Shown here: in pieces, positions 1-6,458 of the stretch
How positions within the stretch are numbered: the first letter of the stretch is position 1
How the letters are laid out: the number at the start of each line of letters is the position of its first letter
Assembly (NCBI GenBank): GCA_913052045.1
Contig: CAJXDJ010000021.1
Coordinates: forward strand, 1 to 9,184
Direction: 5' to 3'
Source: an uncultured Dehalococcoidia bacterium
Lineage (GTDB): Bacteria; Chloroflexota; Dehalococcoidia; Lucifugimonadales; GCA-2712585
DNA: 9,184 nucleotides
Notes under the pieces: model-generated
Told to the model about the DNA's origin: nothing
The model's database searches: none
Seen by the model: the letters and a program-made list of their open reading frames with translations, nothing else
Made by a program: the position numbers and the translations under genes

Positions 1-805
1 TTAACCAAAGTCGATAGACTCGGTTTTTAGGGACATCTAAAAGTTCATTCAATCGCACTGCTGCATCTCTAGCACTTAGCCCCTGAGATTTGAGACCTCT
101 GAGTTTTTCAATCAGAGCTTCGTCGCTCACTGGATCTGCTTGTTTCGTGCTACCTTCTATGACTAACGTAAACTCACCTTTCGGCTGTTGAAAATAATTG
201 TAAGCTTCAGACGCAGATCCCTGAAAAGTTTCTTCGTGAAGTTTAGTAAGTTCTCTACTTATGCTTATTAACCTATCATCGAAAGCTTCGTCAATATCTT
301 GAAGAGTCGACCTCATACGATGGGGTGCTTCAAATACGATTAAGGTGCGCTGTTCCGTCGCTAGGGCTTTGAGCAATTTTTTGCGCTGAGATTGTATTCT
401 TGGTAAAAACCCGACAAAAACAAAGTTATCTGCTCTAAATCCTGACACTGAGAGTGCGGCTGTAACCGCTGACGGCCCTGGGATAGGGATAACTTTAAAC
501 CCAGAGGCTATAACCCGTTGTACCAATTCTGAGCCCGGATCGCTCAAGGTCGGCACACCGGCATCACTGACTAAAGCGACATCTCCGGTCGCTAAATGGT
601 CTAATATTTGGGTAGTTCGTTGCCATTTGCTATATTCATGGAAACTTATCATTTTGGTCGAAATGCCATAATGCTTCAATAGTTTCCCTGTTTTCCTAGT
701 GTCCTCTGCAGCTATCAAATCGACTTCATCAAGATAACGAACAGCACGAATAGTGATATCTTCCAAATTACCTATCGGTGTCGATATTACGAATAGATAT
801 GGCAA
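1..805 (-). CDS. rsmI: 16S rRNA (cytidine1402-2'-O)-methyltransferase RsmI, 3' end cut by window edge
   Basis: RsmI uses S-adenosylmethionine to methylate the 2'-O of C1402 in the decoding centre of 16S rRNA. I translated this frame by hand: 268 codons are open and run off position 1, so only the last few residues and the stop are missing. Family motifs appear in order: TPIGNLEDITIRA (residues 9-21), AAEDTR (32-37), the SAM-binding stretch SDAGVPTLSDPG (80-91), PGPSAVTAALSVSGF (109-123), FVGFLPR (130-136), FEAPHR (158-163) and SRELTKLHEE (183-192). The C-terminal part (about 228-268, ending VPKNRVYRLWL) fits the family's small helical domain. The start is TTG at 805-803: the next upstream in-frame stop is at 841-839, no ATG or GTG lies between, and the motif must begin almost at once. 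The gene is divergent from rpsO. Identification is very secure; the start is less so. Confidence 0.93.
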   Translation of the reverse strand, partial: MPYLFVISTPIGNLEDITIRAVRYLDEVDLIAAEDTRKTGKLLKHYGISTKMISFHEYSKWQRTTQILDHLATGDVALVSDAGVPTLSDPGSELVQRVIASGFKVIPIPGPSAVTAALSVSGFRADNFVFVGFLPRIQSQRKKLLKALATEQRTLIVFEAPHRMRSTLQDIDEAFDDRLISISRELTKLHEETFQGSASEAYNYFQQPKGEFTLVIEGSTKQADPVSDEALIEKLRGLKSQGLSARDAAVRLNELLDVPKNRVYRLWL

Positions 806-829
806 AATTATACATCCATATTGCTGGTG

Positions 830-860
830 TTGGTTTACTTAAACCTTCGTATGTTACAAT
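830..860 (+). promoter_or_regulatory. Candidate rpsO-pnp promoter with extended -10
   Basis: TACAAT at 855-860 is preceded by TG at 852-853, giving TGT-TACAAT, an extended -10. A loose -35 candidate (TTGGTT, 830-835) lies 19 bp upstream, wider than ideal. The predicted transcript start is near 866-869, only a few bases before the ATG at 872. The same TGTTA core occurs before purA and prs. This is inferred from motif match only. Confidence 0.5.
832..845. repeat. 14-bp dyad GGTTTA-CT-TAAACC in the rsmI/rpsO divergent gap
   Basis: Six-base arms (832-837 and 840-845) are perfect inverted repeats around a 2-base spacer. The element sits where the -35 region of the rpsO promoter would be, and upstream of rsmI on the other strand. 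That is a plausible place for an operator. The arms are short and AT-rich, so chance cannot be excluded. Confidence 0.35.
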
Positions 861-871
861 ATCTCACGAAT

Positions 872-907
872 ATGAACAAAGAGGCAAAACCTAAGATTAG
901 TGAATAA
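872..907 (+). other. Possible 11-codon leader ORF overlapping the rpsO start
   Basis: ATG at 872 opens a reading frame encoding MNKEAKPKISE, ending at TAA 905-907. That stop lies 3 bases past the GTG start of rpsO (900-902), in another frame. No Shine-Dalgarno precedes it; with the predicted transcript start near 866-869 it would be almost leaderless. Its peptide resembles the S15 N-terminus (MNKETKTGI). It could be a coupled leader ORF, the trace of a one-base frameshift in an older rpsO start, or chance. Confidence 0.3.
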
Positions 908-1163
908 GGAAACGAAGACCGGAATTATCCGGGACTATTCCCGACAGCCGGGAGATACGGGCTCAGTTGAAGTGCAGGTGGCCGTTCTTACTGAGCGCAT
1001 AAGAGAACTGACGGATCACTTGCGTGTCCATAAGAAGGATACACATACTCGTGTGGGTCTGCTTAAGTTAGTGGGGAGAAGAAGGAACCTACTTAACTAC
1101 TTAACCAACAACGATGTAACCCGATACAAGACGCTTATCAACAGCCTTGGCTTAAGACGCTAA
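900..1163 (+). CDS. rpsO: 30S ribosomal protein S15
   Basis: S15 is a primary 16S rRNA-binding protein that nucleates the platform of the small subunit together with S6, S18 and S8. The product is 87 residues, close to the usual 88-89. Hallmarks are GDTGSVEVQVAVLTERI near the N-terminus, the signature around HKKDTHTRVGLLKLVGRRR, the following NLLNYL, and the usual ending LGLRR. The start is GTG at 900; the N-terminus is two or three residues shorter than many S15 proteins. The only purine-rich candidate Shine-Dalgarno, GAGG at 881-884, lies 15 bases upstream, which is too far to be convincing. Translation may therefore depend on the short ORF that overlaps the start. pnp follows after 67 bp, the common rpsO-pnp pairing; S15 represses its own translation in several bacteria. 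Confidence 0.97.
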   Translation: MNKETKTGIIRDYSRQPGDTGSVEVQVAVLTERIRELTDHLRVHKKDTHTRVGLLKLVGRRRNLLNYLTNNDVTRYKTLINSLGLRR

Positions 1164-1164
1164 G

Positions 1165-1210
1165 ATTCAAAAGTATTTTCTTAGTTTGTGTGGTTTGTAG
1201 CCCTTTGAAT
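1165..1210 (+). promoter_or_regulatory. Possible RNA stem between rpsO and pnp
   Basis: ATTCAAAAG (1165-1173) can pair with CTTTGAAT (1203-1210), giving eight base pairs with one bulged A (1172) around a 29-base loop. The 3' arm ends two bases before the pnp ribosome-binding site AGGAGG (1213-1218). In Escherichia coli the pnp leader forms a stem that RNase III and PNPase process for autoregulation; this weak, AT-rich stem sits in the comparable place, but similarity of role is only inferred. Confidence 0.3.
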
Positions 1211-1230
1211 ACAGGAGGAAGATCTTAGTT

Positions 1231-3558
1231 ATGGTGTATTTATTGGAACGTGAAATAGGGGGAAAGAAGCTTACTTTCGAAATTGGCAAACTGGCCCAGC
1301 AGGCTAGTGGAGCTGTTAAAATACGATTAGGAGATACCATTGTCCTTGTCACCGCTGTGATGTCTGGTACTCCTCGTACAGACATTGACTTCTTGCCACT
1401 AACGGTTGAATTTGAGGAAAAATTATATGCAATAGGAAAAGTTCCTGGTAGTTTTTTCAGGCGTGAAGGAAGACCATCATCAGAAGCGATTTTGAGTGCT
1501 CGTTTAATCGATAGGCCAATGAGGCCACAGTTTCCAAAATCACTTCACAATGAGTTGCAAATTGTTGTAACTGTACTTTCTTCGGACCGTGAAAACCCAC
1601 AAGACATCTTAGGGATTATTGGAGCTTCGGCCGCTGTTTCGGTTTCAGATATTCCCTTCAACGGTCCTGTTGGGGCCTGTAGGATCGCATATCTCAATGG
1701 AGACTTTATTGTTAACCCCACCTTTCAAGAGATTGAAGAGAGTGATCTGAATGTAACGGTTGCTGGGGTTAAGGGTGCTATAGTCATGGTAGAGGCAGGG
1801 TCTCAGGAAGTGCCTGAAGAAATTGTTTTGGAGGCAATTCAAAGAGCACAAAAGGTCAACGATGAAATTATCGAGATGATTGAAGAAATGGTGAATGCAA
1901 TAGGGAAACCAAAGCAGGAAGTTCCCACAGAGCAGAGCAGAGATGAACTTGATAAGAAAATAAACTCCATTGTGGGGGGGCGATTATCGGATGTTTTGGA
2001 GCAGGCTCCGATAAGGTCAGAAAGAAGTGATAATGTAAAAGCTTTAGAAGATGAGGTTCAGGCAGCACTTTTGGAAGAATTTGACGTAAAGGCTATAGCC
2101 GCTTCTTTTAAGTCTCTTTTTAAACAGGAAGTTCGCAATCGTATCCTTGAGAAAGGGATAAGACCAGATGGTAGGGCTTTGGATGAAGTTAGACCAATTT
2201 CCGTGGAAGTTGGAGAATTACCTAGGGCTCACGGCTCCGGATTATTCACAAGAGGAGAAACCCAGGTTTTGAGTATTGCGACCCTAGCTTCTCTTAGCAT
2301 GCGCCAGACACTCGATACCTTAAGCCCTGGTGATACGAAACGATATATGCATCACTATAACTTCCCTGCGTTCTCAGTGGGTGAAACTGGAAGGATGTTT
2401 GTGGGCCGTCGTGAGATTGGACACGGTGCCTTGGCTGAACGAGCTATAGAATCAGTTATGCCAAGTGAAGAAGAATTCCCCTACGTGATCAGAGTAGTAT
2501 CAGAAGTACTTAGCTCTAATGGTAGCACTTCTATGGCCAGTGTTTGTGGTAGTTCGCTCGCCTTGATGGACGCCGGAGTTCCACTTAAGGCACCGGTTGC
2601 CGGTGTAGCTATGGGATTGATTATGGGGAATGATGGTAAACATGCTGTGCTGACAGATATTCAGGGGATGGAAGATTTCCTAGGAGATATGGATTTTAAG
2701 GTTGCAGGGACCGCTCAGGGGATCAACGCGCTACAGATGGATATAAAGATCGAGGGATTGACATATGACATCCTGAAAATAGCCTTAGAGCAGGCGAGAT
2801 TAGCCAGAATCCACATTTTGGAAAAAATGAATGAGATAATCAGTATCCCAAGAGAGAATCTTAGTGCTTATGCTCCTAAGATGCATCGTATGATTATCCC
2901 AATTGAAAAAATTGGTGCAGTTATAGGGCCTGGAGGTAAAATGATCAGGTCTATTCAAGAAGAGACTGGGACTTCTCTTGACATTGATGATAAAGGTGTA
3001 GTGATGATTGGTGGATTGGATGCTGATGCAATCGAAAAAGCACGCCAACGGGTCGATGCCCTAACCCGCGAACTTCAAGTAGGAGATATTTTCACCGGGA
3101 AGGTTGTAAGGGAAACTAGTTTTGGCGTTTTTGTAGAGTTAGTACCCGGCAAAGATGGATTGCTTAGAAAAGAGGAAATGGCTTCACAGGACAAAGACAT
3201 CAATGTAGGAGATGAAGTTACAGTAGTGATCCAAGAAATTGACAATCTGGGTAGAGTGAATCTATCTAGGCGATCCCTGTTTGGGGAAGAAAGTCCACCC
3301 AGGCAATCGGGTCCTCCTAGAAGCTATGGATCTGGTGGATCTGGAAATAGAGGAGGACAAGGCCGTTCTGGTGGTCCTGGAAGGGGATATGGCGGTCGTG
3401 GACGGGATAGAGATTCTGGTCCTAGGGGACCTTCCGGACGGGATAGAGATTCTGGTCCTAGGGGGGCTTCTGGACAGAGAGACGATAGGAAAGGAGGACC
3501 AGGTGGCTATAGGAGTCCGTCGAGTACCAGTGGAGCATACAGACGATATAACATTTAG
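1231..3558 (+). CDS. pnp: Polyribonucleotide nucleotidyltransferase (PNPase) with Gly/Arg-rich C-terminal tail
   Basis: PNPase degrades RNA 3' to 5' by phosphorolysis, releasing nucleoside diphosphates, as a ring-shaped trimer in the cytoplasm and often within a degradosome. The 775-residue product has all domains in order: RNase PH 1 (about 10-140), helical linker (about 145-300), RNase PH 2 (about 310-530, with RPDGR, FTRGETQVL and SMASVCGSS), KH (about 553-612, GPGG loop at 566-569) and S1 (about 618-685). The catalytic segment EDFLGDMDFK supplies D482, D488 and K490, matching E. coli D486, D492 and K494. Residues from about 690 form a low-complexity Gly/Arg/Ser/Asp tail containing a 12-residue tandem duplication, and make the protein longer than the roughly 700-residue core. 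AGGAGG (1213-1218) lies 12 bases before the ATG, a slightly long spacing. It is probably cotranscribed with rpsO. Confidence 0.98.
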   Translation: MVYLLEREIGGKKLTFEIGKLAQQASGAVKIRLGDTIVLVTAVMSGTPRTDIDFLPLTVEFEEKLYAIGKVPGSFFRREGRPSSEAILSARLIDRPMRPQFPKSLHNELQIVVTVLSSDRENPQDILGIIGASAAVSVSDIPFNGPVGACRIAYLNGDFIVNPTFQEIEESDLNVTVAGVKGAIVMVEAGSQEVPEEIVLEAIQRAQKVNDEIIEMIEEMVNAIGKPKQEVPTEQSRDELDKKINSIVGGRLSDVLEQAPIRSERSDNVKALEDEVQAALLEEFDVKAIAASFKSLFKQEVRNRILEKGIRPDGRALDEVRPISVEVGELPRAHGSGLFTRGETQVLSIATLASLSMRQTLDTLSPGDTKRYMHHYNFPAFSVGETGRMFVGRREIGHGALAERAIESVMPSEEEFPYVIRVVSEVLSSNGSTSMASVCGSSLALMDAGVPLKAPVAGVAMGLIMGNDGKHAVLTDIQGMEDFLGDMDFKVAGTAQGINALQMDIKIEGLTYDILKIALEQARLARIHILEKMNEIISIPRENLSAYAPKMHRMIIPIEKIGAVIGPGGKMIRSIQEETGTSLDIDDKGVVMIGGLDADAIEKARQRVDALTRELQVGDIFTGKVVRETSFGVFVELVPGKDGLLRKEEMASQDKDINVGDEVTVVIQEIDNLGRVNLSRRSLFGEESPPRQSGPPRSYGSGGSGNRGGQGRSGGPGRGYGGRGRDRDSGPRGPSGRDRDSGPRGASGQRDDRKGGPGGYRSPSSTSGAYRRYNI
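3400..3471 (+). repeat. 36-bp tandem duplication inside the pnp tail
   Basis: Two adjacent 36-bp units (3400-3435 and 3436-3471) are identical over their first 29 bases and differ only near the end. They encode GRDRDSGPRGPS and GRDRDSGPRGAS (residues 724-735 and 736-747). Identity at synonymous sites points to a recent in-frame duplication by slippage or recombination. The copy number could vary between strains. Confidence 0.9.
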
Positions 3559-3678
3559 GTTTCATATTGGAGTTGTTAGAGGATTGACAGAAATTCTAAA
3601 AACTTGAATGGCTTTGTTGCTGGATTATTGCTTTCCTCGGAGTTACACTTTTGGTAGCTTCAGATAGGGTGAATTGAA

Positions 3679-4464
3679 ATGAACCCAATTAGAGTCTTGG
3701 TTCATGGTGCCCTAGGTAAAATGGGGACTCATGTGATCAAAGCAATAGATGCAGCCCCTGATATGGAGGCTGTAGCGTCGGTAGACATCGGATATTCAGG
3801 CGAGTCTCGTCATAGCGGGCAAAACATGATTCCACTATCGAATGACCTGGAATCTGCATTGATATCTTCTAAACCTGATGTTGTGGTTGACTTTACAAAC
3901 GCTGAAGGTTGTATGTCTTGTGGCGAGATAGCGCTTGGCAAAGGCGTTCGGGTAGTCTCTGGTAGTACAGGGCTCACTGATGAAAATTTAGTCAAACTCT
4001 CTCATTTAGCGACTGAGGCGGGGTCGGGAATCTTGATAGCCCCAAACTTTGCTTTAGGTATGGTTGTTCTTTTAAGTCTTGTTAGAAAAATAGCTCCTCA
4101 TTTCGAATATGCTGATATCATTGAGGCGCATCATGAGGCAAAGATTGATGTGCCTTCAGGTACCGCATTGGCTTTAGCACATGCTATGACAGAACAAAAA
4201 GAATTCTGCCGTAACCAAGCAGAGATTATTAAGTTGGATGCAACAACTGGAGGGCAGATTAAGGGGGTTGGTGTTCATAGCCTTCGTCAGCCAGGGCGAA
4301 GTGCACACCATGAAGTTGTTTTTGGGGCTCCTGGACAGACCCTGACTCTCCGCCACGATGTCTTGAGTAGGGACTGTTATATGCCCGGTGTGTTGACCGC
4401 TGTTAGAAGGGTATTGGATATAGAAGGATTGGTATTTGGATTAGAAAAGATATTGGAATTATAG
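3679..4464 (+). CDS. dapB: 4-hydroxy-tetrahydrodipicolinate reductase
   Basis: DapB reduces the DapA product to tetrahydrodipicolinate with NAD(P)H, a step toward meso-diaminopimelate and lysine. The product is 261 residues, near the usual 250-270. The N-terminal Rossmann fold has the nucleotide loop GALGKMG (10-16) and VVVDFT (68-73); GSTG (95-98) replaces the usual GTTG. The catalytic block reads EAHHEAKIDVPSGTA (149-163): H151-H152 and K155 correspond to E. coli H159-H160 and K163, and PSGT binds substrate. A C-terminal segment from GVGVHSLRQPG through TLRHD to YMPGVL matches the family. AGGGTG (3666-3671) lies seven bases before the ATG. It follows pnp after 120 bp and precedes asd by 4 bp, so dapB and asd are surely one unit. 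Whether they share the rpsO-pnp transcript or have their own promoter is open. Confidence 0.96.
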   Translation: MNPIRVLVHGALGKMGTHVIKAIDAAPDMEAVASVDIGYSGESRHSGQNMIPLSNDLESALISSKPDVVVDFTNAEGCMSCGEIALGKGVRVVSGSTGLTDENLVKLSHLATEAGSGILIAPNFALGMVVLLSLVRKIAPHFEYADIIEAHHEAKIDVPSGTALALAHAMTEQKEFCRNQAEIIKLDATTGGQIKGVGVHSLRQPGRSAHHEVVFGAPGQTLTLRHDVLSRDCYMPGVLTAVRRVLDIEGLVFGLEKILEL

Positions 4465-4468
4465 GCTT

Positions 4469-5497
4469 GTGGTCACAGGAGTCGACGTAGCGGTAGTTGG
4501 AGCAACTGGACTTGTGGGCCAAGAGTTTCTACGAATTTTAGAACATCATCCACTTCGTCTAAATCGGTTAAAACTTCTGGCCTCTAAACGGTCAGCAGGC
4601 ACGAACATTAAGGTCCGTGGGCGGTCATTACGTGTAGAGGAGGCGACTCCCGAATCATTCGATGGCATAGACTTCGCGTTCATATCAGTAAGCGGAGAAG
4701 TGAGTAGCCAGCTAGCACCAGAAGCGGTAAAAAGGGGTGCTCTTGTGATCGATGATAGTGCAGCATTTAGGATGAAACCAGAGGTTCCTTTGGTGATACC
4801 TGAAGTAAATGGATCAGACGTGGAATGGCACAAAGGAATCATAGCTATTCCCAACTGTTCGACTACCCAATTGGTGATGGCTCTTTACCCTTTACACAGG
4901 GCGAATCCTTTAAAAAGGGTTTTAGTTAGTACGTATCAATCGGTCTCAGGCGCAGGTAAAGTTGCGCTTGACGAACTACGCATACAGACAGAAGAAATGA
5001 AAGTGAATGGACCGTCCATTCCAGCAGTATTTCCTTTCCGTATAGCATCTAATGTGATTCCGCAGATCGGTCATTTTGATACTGATGGATACAGTGAAGA
5101 AGAGTCAAAAATAATTGAAGAAACCCGAAAAATTCTCCACGATCCTGACATAAAAATTTCGGCCACATGTGTCCGTGTGCCCGTTACTATATGTCACAGT
5201 GAATCGGTAAATTTGGAGTTCACTGATCCTATGGGAGTTCAGAAGGCTTATGGGCTCCTGAATAATATGCCAGGGTTAAAAGTAATGGATGGTTCAGGAT
5301 TAATGCCTTACCCTATGCCATGGGATCTACAAGGTACAGATGAGGTTTATGTAGGGCGCCTTCGCAGAGATTTTTCGGTAGAAAATGGATTAGTTTTATG
5401 GATAGTAGCAGATAATTTGCGTAAGGGAGCTGCTCTCAATGCGATACAAATTGCAGAAGAGGTTTTAAATCGACGAGTCCTTAAAAAAATGATTTAA
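4469..5497 (+). CDS. asd: Aspartate-semialdehyde dehydrogenase
   Basis: Asd reduces beta-aspartyl phosphate to aspartate semialdehyde with NADPH, the branch point for lysine/diaminopimelate, threonine and methionine. The 342-residue product has the N-terminal nucleotide motif VVGATGLVGQ (9-18), the active-site cysteine in IPNCSTTQ (C130), SVSGAGK (158-164), the substrate-binding region around FPFRIASNVIPQIG (188-201), the catalytic-base region CVRVPVTICHSES with H243, and a C-terminal cofactor segment NLRKGAALNAIQIAE. Length and motifs fit the gram-positive/archaeal-like branch (about 330-350 residues) better than the longer E. coli type. The start is GTG, because no ATG lies early enough to keep the nucleotide loop; GGAA at 4455-4458 is a weak ribosome-binding site, so translational coupling to dapB four bases upstream is likely. 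The gene converges on dapA. Confidence 0.97.
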   Translation: MVTGVDVAVVGATGLVGQEFLRILEHHPLRLNRLKLLASKRSAGTNIKVRGRSLRVEEATPESFDGIDFAFISVSGEVSSQLAPEAVKRGALVIDDSAAFRMKPEVPLVIPEVNGSDVEWHKGIIAIPNCSTTQLVMALYPLHRANPLKRVLVSTYQSVSGAGKVALDELRIQTEEMKVNGPSIPAVFPFRIASNVIPQIGHFDTDGYSEEESKIIEETRKILHDPDIKISATCVRVPVTICHSESVNLEFTDPMGVQKAYGLLNNMPGLKVMDGSGLMPYPMPWDLQGTDEVYVGRLRRDFSVENGLVLWIVADNLRKGAALNAIQIAEEVLNRRVLKKMI

Positions 5498-5550
5498 TGG
5501 CGTGGCTAAAAGCGGTTTTGACTGTAGGCATCATAAAAGATTGAATGTTC

Positions 5551-6444
5551 TTAGACGGACATATCGATATGGTATTGGTCAAAAAGATTATCTAAGAAGT
5601 CCGATGTTGCGCAATCAGGCTTGGTCAATGGCAATCTGGGATGTCCAACTTGAAACCCAGCTCTGTTGACACCGTATTTGATGGGAATTGGATTTGCTAC
5701 GACGAAAATTCCGTTGAATATGGGAAGCAGCCTGATATGTTCTTTAGCGGCGCTATCTAGACTCCCGTCAACGAGCATTTGGATCATAGTTTTGATTTGC
5801 AGACCCACCAGATGTGATGCAACACTTATCACCCCATATCCACCCAGGCATAAAACATGGAATGTATCCGCATCGTTTCCGCTCCAAACACGAAAACCTG
5901 ACCTTGCACTTCCTATAATTGAAGCGATTTTCTCGAAATCCCCACTTGCTTCTTTTATGCCGACTATGTTTGTAATTTCGCTCAAACGTATGGTGGTCTC
6001 GGCTGATAGAGAAGTTATAGTTCGACTAGGTACATTGTAGAGAATGCAAGGCAACGAAGTGTTCTCCGCGATTGCTTTGAAATGTTGATATAAGCCTTCT
6101 TGTGTGGGTTTATTGTAATAGGGTACGACTAGAAGCACACCATCAACTCCGGCTTCTTCGGCGTCATTTGTGTAATGAAGGGCTTCTACTGTGCTATTAC
6201 TACCAGTCCCTGCGATAACTGAGCCAGTATCTAGGACAGCCTTTTTAATTTCAACGAATAGCCGGGTTTGTTCCTGTCTAGTTAAGGTAGGTGCCTCGCC
6301 TGTAGTGCCAGCCACCACTACTCCGTCACTCCCAGATGCTAATAAGGCTAGTGCGAGAGTTTTTGCCTGGGTGTAGTTAACTTCTCCTTGTTGATCGAAA
6401 GGCGTAACCATTGCGGTTAGGAGGCGTCCTATTTCTTTGGGCAT
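5551..6444 (-). CDS. dapA: 4-hydroxy-tetrahydrodipicolinate synthase
   Basis: DapA condenses pyruvate with aspartate semialdehyde, the first committed step to diaminopimelate and lysine. It is a TIM-barrel aldolase that uses a Schiff-base lysine. Counting from the ATG at 6444 (297 residues), the visible residues are GTTGE (46-50), the tyrosine pair in VPYYNKP (109-110), Y136 and R141 in YNVPSRT, and the Schiff-base lysine K164 in VGIKEASGD, matching E. coli Y133, R138 and K161. The frame also opens at a GTG (6462), six residues earlier. I prefer the ATG because GGGGAG lies seven bases upstream of it and the protein then begins in the usual style (MPKEIGRLLTAMVTPF). With this start it follows the purA stop by 14 bp; the GTG would instead overlap that stop. 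Probably cotranscribed with purA; it supplies DapB, encoded on the opposite strand. Confidence 0.95.
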   Translation of the reverse strand: MPKEIGRLLTAMVTPFDQQGEVNYTQAKTLALALLASGSDGVVVAGTTGEAPTLTRQEQTRLFVEIKKAVLDTGSVIAGTGSNSTVEALHYTNDAEEAGVDGVLLVVPYYNKPTQEGLYQHFKAIAENTSLPCILYNVPSRTITSLSAETTIRLSEITNIVGIKEASGDFEKIASIIGSARSGFRVWSGNDADTFHVLCLGGYGVISVASHLVGLQIKTMIQMLVDGSLDSAAKEHIRLLPIFNGIFVVANPIPIKYGVNRAGFQVGHPRLPLTKPDCATSDFLDNLFDQYHIDMSV

Positions 6445-6458
6445 GATTCTGCTCCCCG

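Noticed and set aside
807..812. TATAAT on the minus strand just before the rsmI TTG
   Set aside because: As a -10 it would place the transcript start inside the rsmI coding sequence, downstream of the only sensible start codon; more likely AT-rich chance.
3281..3607. 108-residue plus-strand ORF overlapping the pnp 3' end
   Set aside because: It lies in another frame of the Gly/Arg-rich PNPase tail and its repeats; the composition is a by-product of that tail and the S1/tail reading is clearly the coding frame.
3559..3678. Possible dapB promoter with TTGACA at 3584-3589
   Set aside because: The -35 hexamer is perfect but no acceptable -10 lies 15-19 bp downstream (the 17-bp position reads AATGGC). 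The small open frames here have no ribosome-binding site.
4469..5497. Cysteine instead of glycine before the catalytic histidine of Asd (ICHSES)
   Set aside because: From memory E. coli Asd also has cysteine directly before this histidine, so the change is within normal family variation.
5498..5550. Possible bidirectional terminator in the asd/dapA gap (AAAAGCGGTTTT at 5508-5519)
   Set aside because: The stem is only four A-T pairs around a four-base loop with no following T-run suited to either strand.
5666..6040. 124-residue plus-strand ORF antisense to dapA, with similar antisense ORFs at 6191-6376 and 6613-7041 (dapA and purA)
   Set aside because: They mirror highly conserved enzyme genes, have no recognisable domain or ribosome-binding site, and are explained as shadows.
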